Source: Myxococcales bacterium
GTDB lineage: Bacteria; Myxococcota_A; Polyangia; Palsa-1104; JAEUJZ01
Length of the DNA: 64,000 nucleotides
Direction: 5' to 3'
Assembly: GCA_016794365.1 (NCBI GenBank)
Contig: JAEUKB010000021.1
Location: forward strand, 62,001-126,000
The notes under the pieces are model-generated. The model was not told where the DNA came from. It was given only the letters and a program-made list of their open reading frames with translations, and did not search any database. Positions within the stretch are counted from its first letter, which is position 1. Each line of letters opens with the position of its first letter. Shown in pieces: positions 7,080 to 15,352 of the stretch. The position numbers were made by a program, and so were the translations under genes.

Positions 7080-8846
7080 ATGAACATTCCGTCTACTCTA
7101 CAGAGCTGGGTCGAAGAAGTCGCCCAGTACACCAAGCCGGATCGCGTCGTTTACTGCGACGGATCGGAAGCAGAAAACGCGCGACTCCTTTCGGAAATGA
7201 CAGTCAGCGGAGTCCTGCATCCGCTGCGCAGTGAGACCTATCCGGGCTGTTACTTGCATCGCTCGCATCCGAGTGATGTCGCGCGCACCGAGCACCTGAC
7301 GTTTATCTGTACAGATGCTGCGGAAGAAGTCGGTCCGACCAACAACTGGATGTCTCCGCAAGAGGCTCAGCGTCGGGTGTGGCCGCTGTTTGAGTCCTGT
7401 ATGACCGGCCGGACCCTGTACGTGATTCCGTACTTGATGGGCCCGGTCGGCTCGCCCATGAGCAAAGTCGGCATCGAGATCACCGACAGTCCGTACGTCG
7501 TCGTCAACATGCGCATCATGACGCGCATGGGCCAAGTGGCGCTCGATCACCTGACGCAGTTTGGCGGTGGGTTTGTCAAAGGACTGCACTCGCTTGGGGA
7601 CTTGTCGCCGGATCGGCGGTTCATCTGTCACTTTCCCAAGCAGCGAGAGATCTGGAGCATCGGCTCGGGCTACGGCGGCAACGCGCTGCTCGGCAAGAAG
7701 TGCTTCGCGCTGCGACTGGCCAGTGCGATGGGACGCGACGAAGGCTGGCTGGCAGAGCACATGCTGATCCTCGGGGTCGAGGACAAGCGCGGTCAGACCA
7801 CCTACATTGCGGCGGCGTTCCCGTCGGCGTGTGGCAAGACCAACCTGGCGATGATGGTGCCTGCGCTCGGCGACGAGTTCAAAGTAACCACCGTCGGAGA
7901 CGACATCTGCTGGATGCACTTTGGTCCCGATGGTCGGCTGTGGGCGATCAATCCCGAAGCGGGCTTTTTTGGTGTGGCACCGGGGACGGGCAAGCGGACG
8001 AACTCGAACGCGCTCGCGTCGCTGCGCAAGAACAGCATCTTTACCAACGTGGCGCTGACGCCGGACAACGAGCCGTGGTGGGAAGGGCTTTCGCCGCAGG
8101 CTCCGGCGGGGCTTATCGACTGGCAAGGTCGTCCGTTTGATCCGACGAGCGGCGACAAGGCTGCGCATCCGAACTCGCGCTTTACCGCGCCCGCCAAGCA
8201 GTGTCCGAGCGCTTCACCGATGATGGATGCGCCGCAGGGCGTGCCGATCTCGGCGATTGTGTTCGGAGGACGACGCGCGAAGCTGGCACCGCTGGTGATG
8301 GAAGCGCGCTCGTGGCAGCACGGCGTCTATCTGGGGGCGACGATGGCGTCGGAAACCACGGCAGCGGCAGTGGGTCAAGTCGGTGTGGTGCGCAACGATC
8401 CGCTCGCGATGCTGCCGTTCTGTGGCTACAACATGGGCGACTACTTTGCGCACTGGCTACAGCTCGGCGCGCGCACGACGACGGACAAGCTGCCCAAGCT
8501 GTTCCAAGTGAACTGGTTTCGCACGGGTGACGACGGCAAGTTCCTATGGCCCGGCTACGGTGACAACATTCGCGTGCTCAAGTGGATCATCGAGCGCGTG
8601 CGTGGCGAAGGTGCGGCGGTCGAGAGCCCGATCGGTCTTTTGCCATCGCCGAGTGCGATCGATACCAGCGGTCTGTCGCTGCCTGCGGGCGCGATGGAGC
8701 AGCTTTTGTCCATCGATGTGGCGGCGTGGCGACAGGAAGCAGAGCGTAACGCGCAGTTTCTGGCCAAGTTCGGCAGCCACATGCCGCAAGCGCTTCTCGA
8801 CGAGCACCGTCAGCTAAGTGAGCGCTTGTCCGCTGCGACCGTGTAA
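7080..8846 (+). CDS. pckG: Phosphoenolpyruvate carboxykinase (GTP)
   Basis: Converts oxaloacetate and GTP to PEP, GDP and CO2, the entry step of gluconeogenesis. The 588-residue length is normal for the GTP class. Visible signatures are the kinase P-loop with the hyper-reactive Cys (FPSACGKTN, about 246-254), the substrate loop around FGGGFVKGLHSLG, and the guanine-site block FLWPGYGDNIRVL. A good ribosome site (gaaaggac) precedes the ATG. The gene is flanked by non-coding gaps and appears to be transcribed alone. Confidence 0.97.
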   Translation: MNIPSTLQSWVEEVAQYTKPDRVVYCDGSEAENARLLSEMTVSGVLHPLRSETYPGCYLHRSHPSDVARTEHLTFICTDAAEEVGPTNNWMSPQEAQRRVWPLFESCMTGRTLYVIPYLMGPVGSPMSKVGIEITDSPYVVVNMRIMTRMGQVALDHLTQFGGGFVKGLHSLGDLSPDRRFICHFPKQREIWSIGSGYGGNALLGKKCFALRLASAMGRDEGWLAEHMLILGVEDKRGQTTYIAAAFPSACGKTNLAMMVPALGDEFKVTTVGDDICWMHFGPDGRLWAINPEAGFFGVAPGTGKRTNSNALASLRKNSIFTNVALTPDNEPWWEGLSPQAPAGLIDWQGRPFDPTSGDKAAHPNSRFTAPAKQCPSASPMMDAPQGVPISAIVFGGRRAKLAPLVMEARSWQHGVYLGATMASETTAAAVGQVGVVRNDPLAMLPFCGYNMGDYFAHWLQLGARTTTDKLPKLFQVNWFRTGDDGKFLWPGYGDNIRVLKWIIERVRGEGAAVESPIGLLPSPSAIDTSGLSLPAGAMEQLLSIDVAAWRQEAERNAQFLAKFGSHMPQALLDEHRQLSERLSAATV

Positions 8847-8924
8847 CAGACCAGACCGCAAGCACGGACCGCTGATTACCTTCTGATACCCATAAATACC
8901 TTCAACTACCTTCGGGCACGCTGG

Positions 8925-9620
8925 ATGTCGCTGCTTCGCCGTTCGTTTCCTTTGATCGGACCGCTGCTTACCGTTTGCTTGGGATCGCTGCCTGCGTGGG
9001 CGGCTCCGCTGCGCGCGATCGTTCATTTTCAGGGACAGGCCGCGCCGCAGAAACCGCTGGGGTTTTGGCTGCGACCCAATGGGCTGCTGCCGATTGCTCC
9101 GCCGTCGCCTGATCCGCGCAAAGAAGCGGTGCTGGAAGTGATCGCGCATACGCCGCAGCCGTCGCTCGGACCGCCGCAGCCGAAGACGCAGCGTGTGCGC
9201 GTGGTCGGAGGCCGACTGCTGCCTCGACTGTCGCTGCTTTCGCCGGGCGGAGAGCTTCAGATCAAGAACGAAGCGGACAAGCCCGTGACGATCGAGTTTC
9301 TGCCCGCGCAGGCTGGACGGACCTCGCTTGTGCTGGCGCCGTCGTCGCTGACCAAGCTGGTCTTGTCCGAAGGAGAGCTGTCGCTGCTGATTGCCGGGCC
9401 GCCCAGAGCGCAGGCGACGGTGATCATTCCTTCGTTTGTCGCGACGCAGCTGAGCGTGAGCGAGGCCGGTAAGGTCGCGGTGGCGACGGTCGATGTGCCG
9501 CCGGGACGCTACACGGTGCGCTTGCGCTTGCCGATGGGCTCGTCGTGGCAAGAAGAAGTGGTGGTCGATCGCGACGGGACAGAGCTGCCACTGCACGTTC
9601 AGCTCGGAGAGGATCGCTAG
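8925..9620 (+). CDS. Exported beta-rich protein of unknown function
   Basis: The 231-residue product has a signal peptide (SLLRRSFPLIGPLLTVCLGSLPAWA) and a mature part that reads as beta-strands: a first sheet (RAIVHFQG), the ISC-like block GGELQIKNEADKPVTIEFLP, and a carboxypeptidase-regulatory-like end (DVPPGRYTVRLRLPMG). It probably sits in the periplasm. It lies 3 bp before the sensor-like gene at 9624 and is probably cotranscribed with it. No ribosome site is evident; the upstream gap holds three taccttc direct repeats. Confidence 0.75.
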   Translation: MSLLRRSFPLIGPLLTVCLGSLPAWAAPLRAIVHFQGQAAPQKPLGFWLRPNGLLPIAPPSPDPRKEAVLEVIAHTPQPSLGPPQPKTQRVRVVGGRLLPRLSLLSPGGELQIKNEADKPVTIEFLPAQAGRTSLVLAPSSLTKLVLSEGELSLLIAGPPRAQATVIIPSFVATQLSVSEAGKVAVATVDVPPGRYTVRLRLPMGSSWQEEVVVDRDGTELPLHVQLGEDR

Positions 9621-9623
9621 CCG

Positions 9624-10916
9624 ATGTGGAGGACAAAGCTGTGGCTGCTCTCGCTGTCGCTTGGGCTGAGCGCGCTGCTGTTTGGCGCGGTCGTTCTGCT
9701 GGGTGAGCCGTCGTCGTTGTCGTCGCAGGCGCAGGCTCAGACCGACGCGCTTGTTGCCAAGACCCAGCAAGTGGCCGCGCTGTCGCTTCAGCTCGCGGCG
9801 GAACAGCTGATCGAGCAGGCGACGCTGGTGGCAAGTGACGCGCAGCTTGTGACGGGACTCGACGAGCGAGCGCGCGGTCTGGCCGAGCCGGAGCTGCTTC
9901 GTCAGTCCTTGGCCAAGCGAATCCAGAAGCTGCTCGGAGCGGGGACGGACGGGCAGGCGCAGTGGGCGATGCTGGTCGATCAAGAAGGCGTGGTGGTGAC
10001 GCGCGTCGGTCTTCTGCCGTCTCGACAGGGAGACTCGCTGATCGGCTGGCCGCTGCTTCAGCTTGGGCTGCGCGGCTATCGGCTCGACGATCTGTACGAA
10101 GAAGACGGGCGTGTGTTCGAGGTCGCGGTGGCACCGCTTCCGACGCTCAGCCACGAGCACTACGCTGGAGCGGTGGTGGTCGGTCGCGCGCTCGATTCGC
10201 AGCTGGGGGCGCGGCTTGGCATGACGACAGTCTGGCGACGAAATGGTCGTGTACTTGATGCGGATGCGCCGACGGTGCCAAGTGGAGCATCGCTGATTGC
10301 GGTGGCTCGTCCCGGTTCCGTCGCTGGTGTTGAGCTGATCGGCTGGCTGCACGCGCAACCGGCGGGCTCGCAGCCTCTGTCTGTGCTGCGGCGGATTCGG
10401 AGTGCTGTGACGCTGCCCGGGCTGCTTGTCGGACTGCTCGGCTGCGTTCTTCTGTCGGGGATCGGGCTGGCGCTGCTGTCGTGGGAGCAGGCGCGTACGC
10501 GGTCGATTTCATCGATTTCAGCGGGTTTTGGACCGTTTTTGGCGCACTTGCCGGACATTCCGCCAGATCTGCCCGAGAAGCTGGTCACTGCGCGAGAGAC
10601 TGCTGATTTTCCTGCCAAAGCTGACGCAGTAGACGAAATGGCTGCATCTCAATCGCGCGCTGTAACAACCGGAAGCGGGGATCCAAGTGGAACCGATGAG
10701 CCGATCGAAGCGGCACTCGTACACATGTATGCAGACTTCGTCTTGGCCAAGGTTCGCTGCGGTGAGTCGTTGTCCGGGCTTAGCTTCGAGACATTTTGCG
10801 ATGAAATCCAAGGCAGCAGAGCCAGCATCACCCGCGAGCAAGGCTGTCGCGATGTGGCGTTCCGCGTTCTCGTCAAAGACGGGCATGCCACGCTGCGCGC
10901 CACGCCGCTGTGGTGA
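9624..10916 (+). CDS. Membrane sensor-like protein resembling MXAN_5187
   Basis: Begins with a membrane segment (LWLLSLSLGLSALLFGAVVLL), then a periplasmic region of about 240 residues with a long helix and a Cache-like part (QWAMLVDQEGVVVTRVG). A second membrane segment follows (LPGLLVGLLGCVLLSGIGLALL). The cytoplasmic tail has a disordered linker and a small C-terminal domain (FVLAKVRCGESLSGLSFETF ... CRDVAFRVLVKDGHATLRATP) like the one in Myxococcus MXAN_5187-type proteins. There is no kinase, HAMP or cyclase domain, so the output is unknown. It lies between an exported protein and a LON-domain gene on the same strand. Confidence 0.75.
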   Translation: MWRTKLWLLSLSLGLSALLFGAVVLLGEPSSLSSQAQAQTDALVAKTQQVAALSLQLAAEQLIEQATLVASDAQLVTGLDERARGLAEPELLRQSLAKRIQKLLGAGTDGQAQWAMLVDQEGVVVTRVGLLPSRQGDSLIGWPLLQLGLRGYRLDDLYEEDGRVFEVAVAPLPTLSHEHYAGAVVVGRALDSQLGARLGMTTVWRRNGRVLDADAPTVPSGASLIAVARPGSVAGVELIGWLHAQPAGSQPLSVLRRIRSAVTLPGLLVGLLGCVLLSGIGLALLSWEQARTRSISSISAGFGPFLAHLPDIPPDLPEKLVTARETADFPAKADAVDEMAASQSRAVTTGSGDPSGTDEPIEAALVHMYADFVLAKVRCGESLSGLSFETFCDEIQGSRASITREQGCRDVAFRVLVKDGHATLRATPLW

Positions 10917-10990
10917 CGAGGGATGACAGCTGGTGTACTCAGGGCGCAGTTTTGCGTCGCGCGGCATCTTCTTTGTGTGAGCGCAGTACG

Positions 10991-11668
10991 ATGACCGAGA
11001 GCAAAAGCGAGCGAGATCGACTTCGCGAACAGCTTCAGCGGCTGCCGATTTTTCCTCTGCACCGTGTGCAGCTGTTTCGTCGCGCGATCTTGCCGCTCTA
11101 TGTGTTTGAGCCGCGCTATCGCGAGATGACCGCAGCCTGTCTGGCCGGGGACAAGCTGATGGCGATCGCGCAGCTAAAGCCGGGCTTTGAAGCGGACTAT
11201 CAGGGCAGACCGGCGGTGCGAGCGATCGCGGGACTCGGCAAGATCATCGCGCATCGAGAAAATCCCGACGGAACCTACAACATCTTGCTCGAAGGGCTCG
11301 GGCGGGTGCGCATCGTCGAAGAGCTTCCGCCGGATCATTCCTATCGCGAGGTTCGTGCGCAGCTTGTGCGTGACCGAATCATCGACGGCTTTGATCAGCA
11401 AGCGGCGCGCGATACGCTGCGACTGCTCATCGACAAGCTGTCTCATTTCGTCGGAGAAAGCGGTGCGTCGCTGCGGAGCTTGTTTACCGAGACAAAGCGC
11501 CTGCCGTGTCTCGTCGATGTCTTGTCGTCGGCGCTGATTCAAAAGCCCGCGCTGCGTCGCAAGCTGTTCGAGTGTCGCGATCTGGCCGCGCGGGTGGAGC
11601 TGTTGACGGTTTCTCTCGCGAAGCTGGTTGCTGGCTTGAACAACACCGGCCAGTCGGAGCTTAATTAG
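10991..11668 (+). CDS. LON substrate-binding domain protein
   Basis: The 225-residue cytoplasmic protein matches the N-terminal substrate-recognition domain of Lon without the ATPase or protease parts: LPIFPLHRVQLFRRAILPLYVFEPRYREM is the diagnostic start, followed by GLGKIIAHRENPDGTYNILLEGLGRVRI. Stand-alone LON proteins are widespread, but their role is unclear; substrate or partner binding is likely. I start at MTESKS because the LON domain begins about 20 residues later and the upstream extension overlaps the previous gene. Confidence 0.88.
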   Translation: MTESKSERDRLREQLQRLPIFPLHRVQLFRRAILPLYVFEPRYREMTAACLAGDKLMAIAQLKPGFEADYQGRPAVRAIAGLGKIIAHRENPDGTYNILLEGLGRVRIVEELPPDHSYREVRAQLVRDRIIDGFDQQAARDTLRLLIDKLSHFVGESGASLRSLFTETKRLPCLVDVLSSALIQKPALRRKLFECRDLAARVELLTVSLAKLVAGLNNTGQSELN

Positions 11669-11671
11669 GCC

Positions 11672-12388
11672 ATGCTTCTTCGTCGCCTGGTTGTTCGCGT
11701 ATCGCTGCTTTCGCTGCTGCTGGTTCCGCTCGCGGGCTGTCCCAAGTCGCAGCCGCTTGATGTTCCGCCGCAGCAGCAAGATCCCGACGATGCGCCGTCG
11801 CTCGGCTCGGGTCAAAGTGGCAGCTTCGACTATTACGTGCTGGCGCTGTCGTGGTCGCCGCAGTTTTGTAACTCGCGCAAGTTTTCGCCAAACGATCCGC
11901 AGTGTGGCGAAGGTCGTCGCTACGGCTTCATCGTTCACGGGCTGTGGCCGCAGTACGAAAAAGGCTATCCCGAGTCGTGCGCGACATCGTTTCAGCTGGC
12001 ACCGCAGACGGTCGAAAAAGTGCTGCCGATGATGCCCAGCCAGAAGCTGATCGAGCACGAGTGGCAAAAGCACGGAACGTGCAGCGGTCTGTCCGCTGAG
12101 CAGTACTTTTCGCAGGTCGAGTCGGTGTTTGCGGGCCTGGTGATTCCCGAGCCGTATCGTCAGCCGACTGCGCCGGTTGTGACCTCGCTCTTGGACTTGA
12201 AGCAGCGCTTTTTGGAAGCCAATCCGCGCCTGCTTCCCGACAGCATTACGGCGCAGTGCTCGGGCGCGTATCTGCGCGAAGTGCGAATCTGTCTGCGCAA
12301 AGATCTGTCGCCGATGCCGTGCTCGCGGTTCGTTCACGATGCGTGTCGAGCGCCCGAGCTTCAGCTCAAGCCGCTGCGAATGCCCTGA
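11672..12388 (+). CDS. RNase T2 family lipoprotein
   Basis: A secreted endoribonuclease that should cleave single-stranded RNA through a 2',3'-cyclic intermediate. Both conserved active-site segments are present: CAS I (FIVHGLWPQ, about 86-94) and CAS II (HEWQKHGTC, about 129-137), with catalytic His in each. The N-terminus has a lipobox (LVPLAGC) and a Pro/Gln-rich tether, so the enzyme is probably anchored in the envelope. Paired cysteines suggest disulfides. It starts 3 bp after the LON gene stop and probably shares its transcript. Confidence 0.92.
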   Translation: MLLRRLVVRVSLLSLLLVPLAGCPKSQPLDVPPQQQDPDDAPSLGSGQSGSFDYYVLALSWSPQFCNSRKFSPNDPQCGEGRRYGFIVHGLWPQYEKGYPESCATSFQLAPQTVEKVLPMMPSQKLIEHEWQKHGTCSGLSAEQYFSQVESVFAGLVIPEPYRQPTAPVVTSLLDLKQRFLEANPRLLPDSITAQCSGAYLREVRICLRKDLSPMPCSRFVHDACRAPELQLKPLRMP

Positions 12389-12406
12389 CGAGCCTGTGTC
12401 GAAGCG

Positions 12407-13213
12407 TTACAGCGATCCGAGCAGCGACACACCGTAGCTGGTTGGCGTCAGCCACGGCGAAACCGACACGATCGGCTGCGACTCATCCGGCTGCATCGAC
12501 AGGTTTCCTTCGCGATAGCGCTGCCAGCGCTTTGTCGCCAGCGTCGGTCGGGTCGCAATCATCAGCTCGCCGAGCGCAATGCCCACAGAGGTGTTGATCG
12601 CGGCTCCGTCGGGTCGCTTGAGCGCATAGGCCAGCACCAGCCCGAGCCCGACATTAAATGCTGCGCTGCTTACGTGGGCAAAGGCTCCGCGAGCGCTCGC
12701 TTCGCTCTCGGCAGCGTGTCGAAACAGTCGCTCGGATGCTGCCAGCGTCGCACACGCTCGATCTGGGGATGTGCTCGCGGTCAGCAGCGTACGGAGCCGT
12801 CGCTGGTCCGACACCACGGACAGCGGTCCGATCAGCGAAAACAGCGCCGCAAACGCCGACGTGCCGGAGTTAAACGCGGTCTCCACGAGCTGCCGAGGAT
12901 CATCCGATAACGGCAGGATCAGCCAGCTTCCGGCGGACAGTCCCGTGTAGGTCAGGCTCCAGCCGAGCGCAAACCGTCGCTCTTGCTTCGCCGCGTCTTG
13001 TAGCGTCTGCTCGATAAAGCGCAGTCGCGTCGCGTTGTCGTGATGTTCGAGCGCAGGCTGGGCATCCTGCGGGAGCGGACAGTGCTGCGCGTGTGCTTGG
13101 TGTTGTCCCAGCCCAGCTCCCAGCGTCCAAGCGATCGGTAACCAGCCAAGCGATCGATCTAGTTTGGTACGCAGTTTGGTGTCCAGTTTGGTGCGCCGCA
13201 TCCATCGATTCAT
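12407..13213 (-). CDS. Membrane protein of unknown function
   Basis: Not recognised. From MNRWMRRTKL the 268-residue product has an export-type N-terminus (WLPIAWTLGAGLGQHQAHA) and then several moderately hydrophobic helices: WSLTYTGLSAGSWLILPL, SAFAALFSLIGPLSVV and AAFNVGLGLVLAYAL. A helix-rich, Arg/Ala-rich segment follows the second. A longer open frame reaches 13519, but its extra 102 residues look non-coding. It converges with the RNase T2 gene and is divergent from the oxidoreductase gene at 13553. Confidence 0.65.
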   Translation of the reverse strand: MNRWMRRTKLDTKLRTKLDRSLGWLPIAWTLGAGLGQHQAHAQHCPLPQDAQPALEHHDNATRLRFIEQTLQDAAKQERRFALGWSLTYTGLSAGSWLILPLSDDPRQLVETAFNSGTSAFAALFSLIGPLSVVSDQRRLRTLLTASTSPDRACATLAASERLFRHAAESEASARGAFAHVSSAAFNVGLGLVLAYALKRPDGAAINTSVGIALGELMIATRPTLATKRWQRYREGNLSMQPDESQPIVSVSPWLTPTSYGVSLLGSL

Positions 13214-13552
13214 TGGCTGATCTCTTACGGTTTGCGTTCCGTGCGTTTCAGGTGTTTGCCCGACGAGAGCGTATCCCACAGGTGTTCGCCCTAGACTGCG
13301 CTGTGTTTCGCAAGGCCCAACGCGGTTTTCCCACAAGCGATGCAGCGCGCCAACGATGGATGAAGTCTCCTCGTCGGAGGCTTGGCTTGGGACTGGATGC
13401 GGCTTGTACCGCTGCTGTCTTGGCTTGTCCCGTGTCATCGCACCGCCCAGCGACGGTGGGAAGTACGACCACACTCGCTGAACCCTCGACACGACACGAC
13501 TTTTTGGCAGCGCTTGCATGGCTTATATAAATCGGTCGATCCTGCAAATACT
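13214..13552. other. 339-bp divergent intergenic region
   Basis: Separates two divergent genes. The right half carries a plausible promoter for the oxidoreductase gene. I see no RNA gene, repeat or ribosome site in the rest. Confidence 0.5.
13504..13531 (+). promoter_or_regulatory. Sigma70-like promoter for the gene at 13553
   Basis: TTGGCA and TATAAA boxes with a 16-bp spacer. The expected start point lies about 15 nt before the ATG at 13553, and no ribosome site is visible. Confidence 0.5.
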
Positions 13553-14653
13553 ATGGAAGCTGCAAAATCATCATCATCAACGGATATCTTGGTGTTGGGG
13601 CGGATGAGTGGGGTGATTCCGGCGATGCCTGTGCCTCCAAAGCAGCCCACGATGAAGGCGCTGGAGCTGCGTGCGTACGACGGAATCTCGCTGGTCTTCG
13701 TCAGCAACAAGCCGATTCCTGTGCCCGGTCACGGAGAAGTGCTGGTTCGGGTTCAGTCGGCACCGATCACAGTTCACGACGTGCTGTTTCTACAAGGCCG
13801 TTACGGAGCGAATCGTCAGCTCCCGGTGGTTCCCGGTCTGGAGTGCGCGGGTGTGGTGGTGCAGAGCGGCGGTGGGCTGCTCGCACGAGCGCTGCTCGGA
13901 CGACGTGTGGTGTGCGGAGCGCCGGAGCGCGGCGATGGTACGTGGGCGGAATACGTCTGCGTTCCGACGTGGCGCTGTGTGCCGCTGCGAAGCTTTATGC
14001 CGTATGACCAAGGCGCGACGCTGCTCAGCACGGGCGTTGCTGCGTATGCGCTGATCGAGGCGGCTCGGGCCAAAGGTGCGCGCGCGATTGCCAATACCAC
14101 GACGAACACGCCGCTTGGACGGATGCTGGCGGTCTGTGCGGAGCGACGCGGTGTGCCGATGCTGCATCTTGTCGAGCATGCAGCCGATGCCGCTGCGCTC
14201 AAGTCACTTGGGGCGCGTCACGTCGTCGATCTATCCACCAATGTTTCCGACGGACAGCTTCAGGCACTGTTTCAGGCGCTGGGCGTCAGCGTCGTGCTCG
14301 ACTCGCGACCGGGAGAGCGCACCCAGCAGCTTCTTCAAGCGCTTCCGACGGGAGGATCGCTGATGGTCTACGGGCAGCGCAGCGAAGGCTTTTGTTCTTT
14401 TGACCCGAGCGAGCTGGTTCGTCACAACAAGTCGATTGAAGGCTTTCGGCTGCTCGACTGGATGCGACGAGCGGGCTTTGCACGGTCGGTCCAGGCGGCG
14501 CTGTTTGCGCAGAAGCTGTGGAGCTTTGACTCGAAGGCCAGTACACCGGGCGGCGGTGCGCGTCTGCCGCTCGACAGCTATCATCAAGCGCTGGATCTGC
14601 TCTATCGAGGACGCATCACCGACGGACAGATTCAGTTTTCGCTGTCAAGCTAG
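13553..14653 (+). CDS. Quinone-oxidoreductase-like MDR protein
   Basis: Medium-chain dehydrogenase/reductase family. From residue 34 (MKALELRAYD) the GroES-like domain is clear: GHGEVLVRVQSAPITVHDVLFLQGRYG and LPVVPGLECAGVVVQSG. The C-terminal half is Rossmann-like, but the usual GxGGVG nucleotide loop is replaced by NTTTNTPLGRMLAV, so cofactor binding is doubtful. No zinc-ligand set is visible. Start choice is open: 13553 fits the promoter, but the 33 leading residues could be non-coding and MKALEL (13652) is the conventional start. Its 3' end overlaps the CPBP gene by 9 bp. Confidence 0.8.
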   Translation: MEAAKSSSSTDILVLGRMSGVIPAMPVPPKQPTMKALELRAYDGISLVFVSNKPIPVPGHGEVLVRVQSAPITVHDVLFLQGRYGANRQLPVVPGLECAGVVVQSGGGLLARALLGRRVVCGAPERGDGTWAEYVCVPTWRCVPLRSFMPYDQGATLLSTGVAAYALIEAARAKGARAIANTTTNTPLGRMLAVCAERRGVPMLHLVEHAADAAALKSLGARHVVDLSTNVSDGQLQALFQALGVSVVLDSRPGERTQQLLQALPTGGSLMVYGQRSEGFCSFDPSELVRHNKSIEGFRLLDWMRRAGFARSVQAALFAQKLWSFDSKASTPGGGARLPLDSYHQALDLLYRGRITDGQIQFSLSS

Positions 14654-15286
14654 CGCAGTTCGTCGGTGCGGCAGCTCTCGGCGCACGATGTCGCTCAGGT
14701 TGAGCAAGTTGACGGTGAAGTGAACGGCAATCGGGGCCAGCAAGTCTCCGGTCAGAAGCAGCAGTCCGCCCAGCATCAGGCCCATCACCAGCGCTGACAG
14801 CGTCCACGGCACAAAGCGATGGCTCGGTCCGATGTGAAGCAGCGAAAACAGCAGCGCTGATCCAATCAGCCCCAGCAGCATCCCGAGCGGGCCCGGCAGC
14901 GCTTGTAGGATGTGCTGCAAGAGCGCGCCTCGGAACAGACACTCTTCGCCAATCGCCGACGCTGCGGACACGACCAGGATGTCGCGACGACACAGCGGTC
15001 CGAGCACATGGCGAAACTCGTTGTGCAGCGTCTGCGCCCAGGTCGTGTTTTCTTGCAGATACCGAGTGAGCAGCACCAGCAACAGACCCATCGAGCCACC
15101 GAGTGCAACGCTCGACAGTAGGTGTCCCATCTTGAGCCCTGCTGTCGATCCATCCATCAGCAAAATGTTGGGATGCCCACGAAGCGCGCCCCAGGTTACC
15201 GCCACCAATGTGACGGCTCCATAGAAGGAACCGACTCGGGTCGTGATGGCAAAGCGAGACTCAGATCGCCGCGAAACAAGCTCCAC
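14645..15286 (-). CDS. CPBP-family intramembrane metalloprotease
   Basis: The 213-residue polytopic membrane protein has the three CPBP/CAAX-protease motifs: EECLFRG (about 114-120), FSLLHIGPSHRF and HFTVN, which supply the Glu and His residues of the metal site. Related enzymes process membrane or prenylated proteins, or peptides made by bacteriocin systems; no substrate is suggested by the neighbours. The last 9 bp overlap the tail of the converging oxidoreductase gene. Confidence 0.88.
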   Translation of the reverse strand: MELVSRRSESRFAITTRVGSFYGAVTLVAVTWGALRGHPNILLMDGSTAGLKMGHLLSSVALGGSMGLLLVLLTRYLQENTTWAQTLHNEFRHVLGPLCRRDILVVSAASAIGEECLFRGALLQHILQALPGPLGMLLGLIGSALLFSLLHIGPSHRFVPWTLSALVMGLMLGGLLLLTGDLLAPIAVHFTVNLLNLSDIVRRELPHRRTALA

Positions 15287-15352
15287 GCCACAACAATAAG
15301 TGGCATCGCTGACACAGGAAAATTTTCAGCTTTTTTGGGGCCGCGCAGTCGT

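Noticed and set aside
8814-10358. Long minus-strand open frame of 514 codons
   Set aside because: It is antisense to three convincing plus-strand genes and is Arg/Gln/His-rich, as expected from a GC-skewed shadow frame.
11174-12337. Minus-strand open frame of 387 codons
   Set aside because: It is antisense to the LON-domain and RNase T2 genes, both of which have clear motifs.
15300-15345. Hairpin followed by a T-run as a terminator
   Set aside because: The T-run is on the plus strand, where no gene ends nearby; on the minus strand, where the phosphatase gene ends, there is no U-tract.
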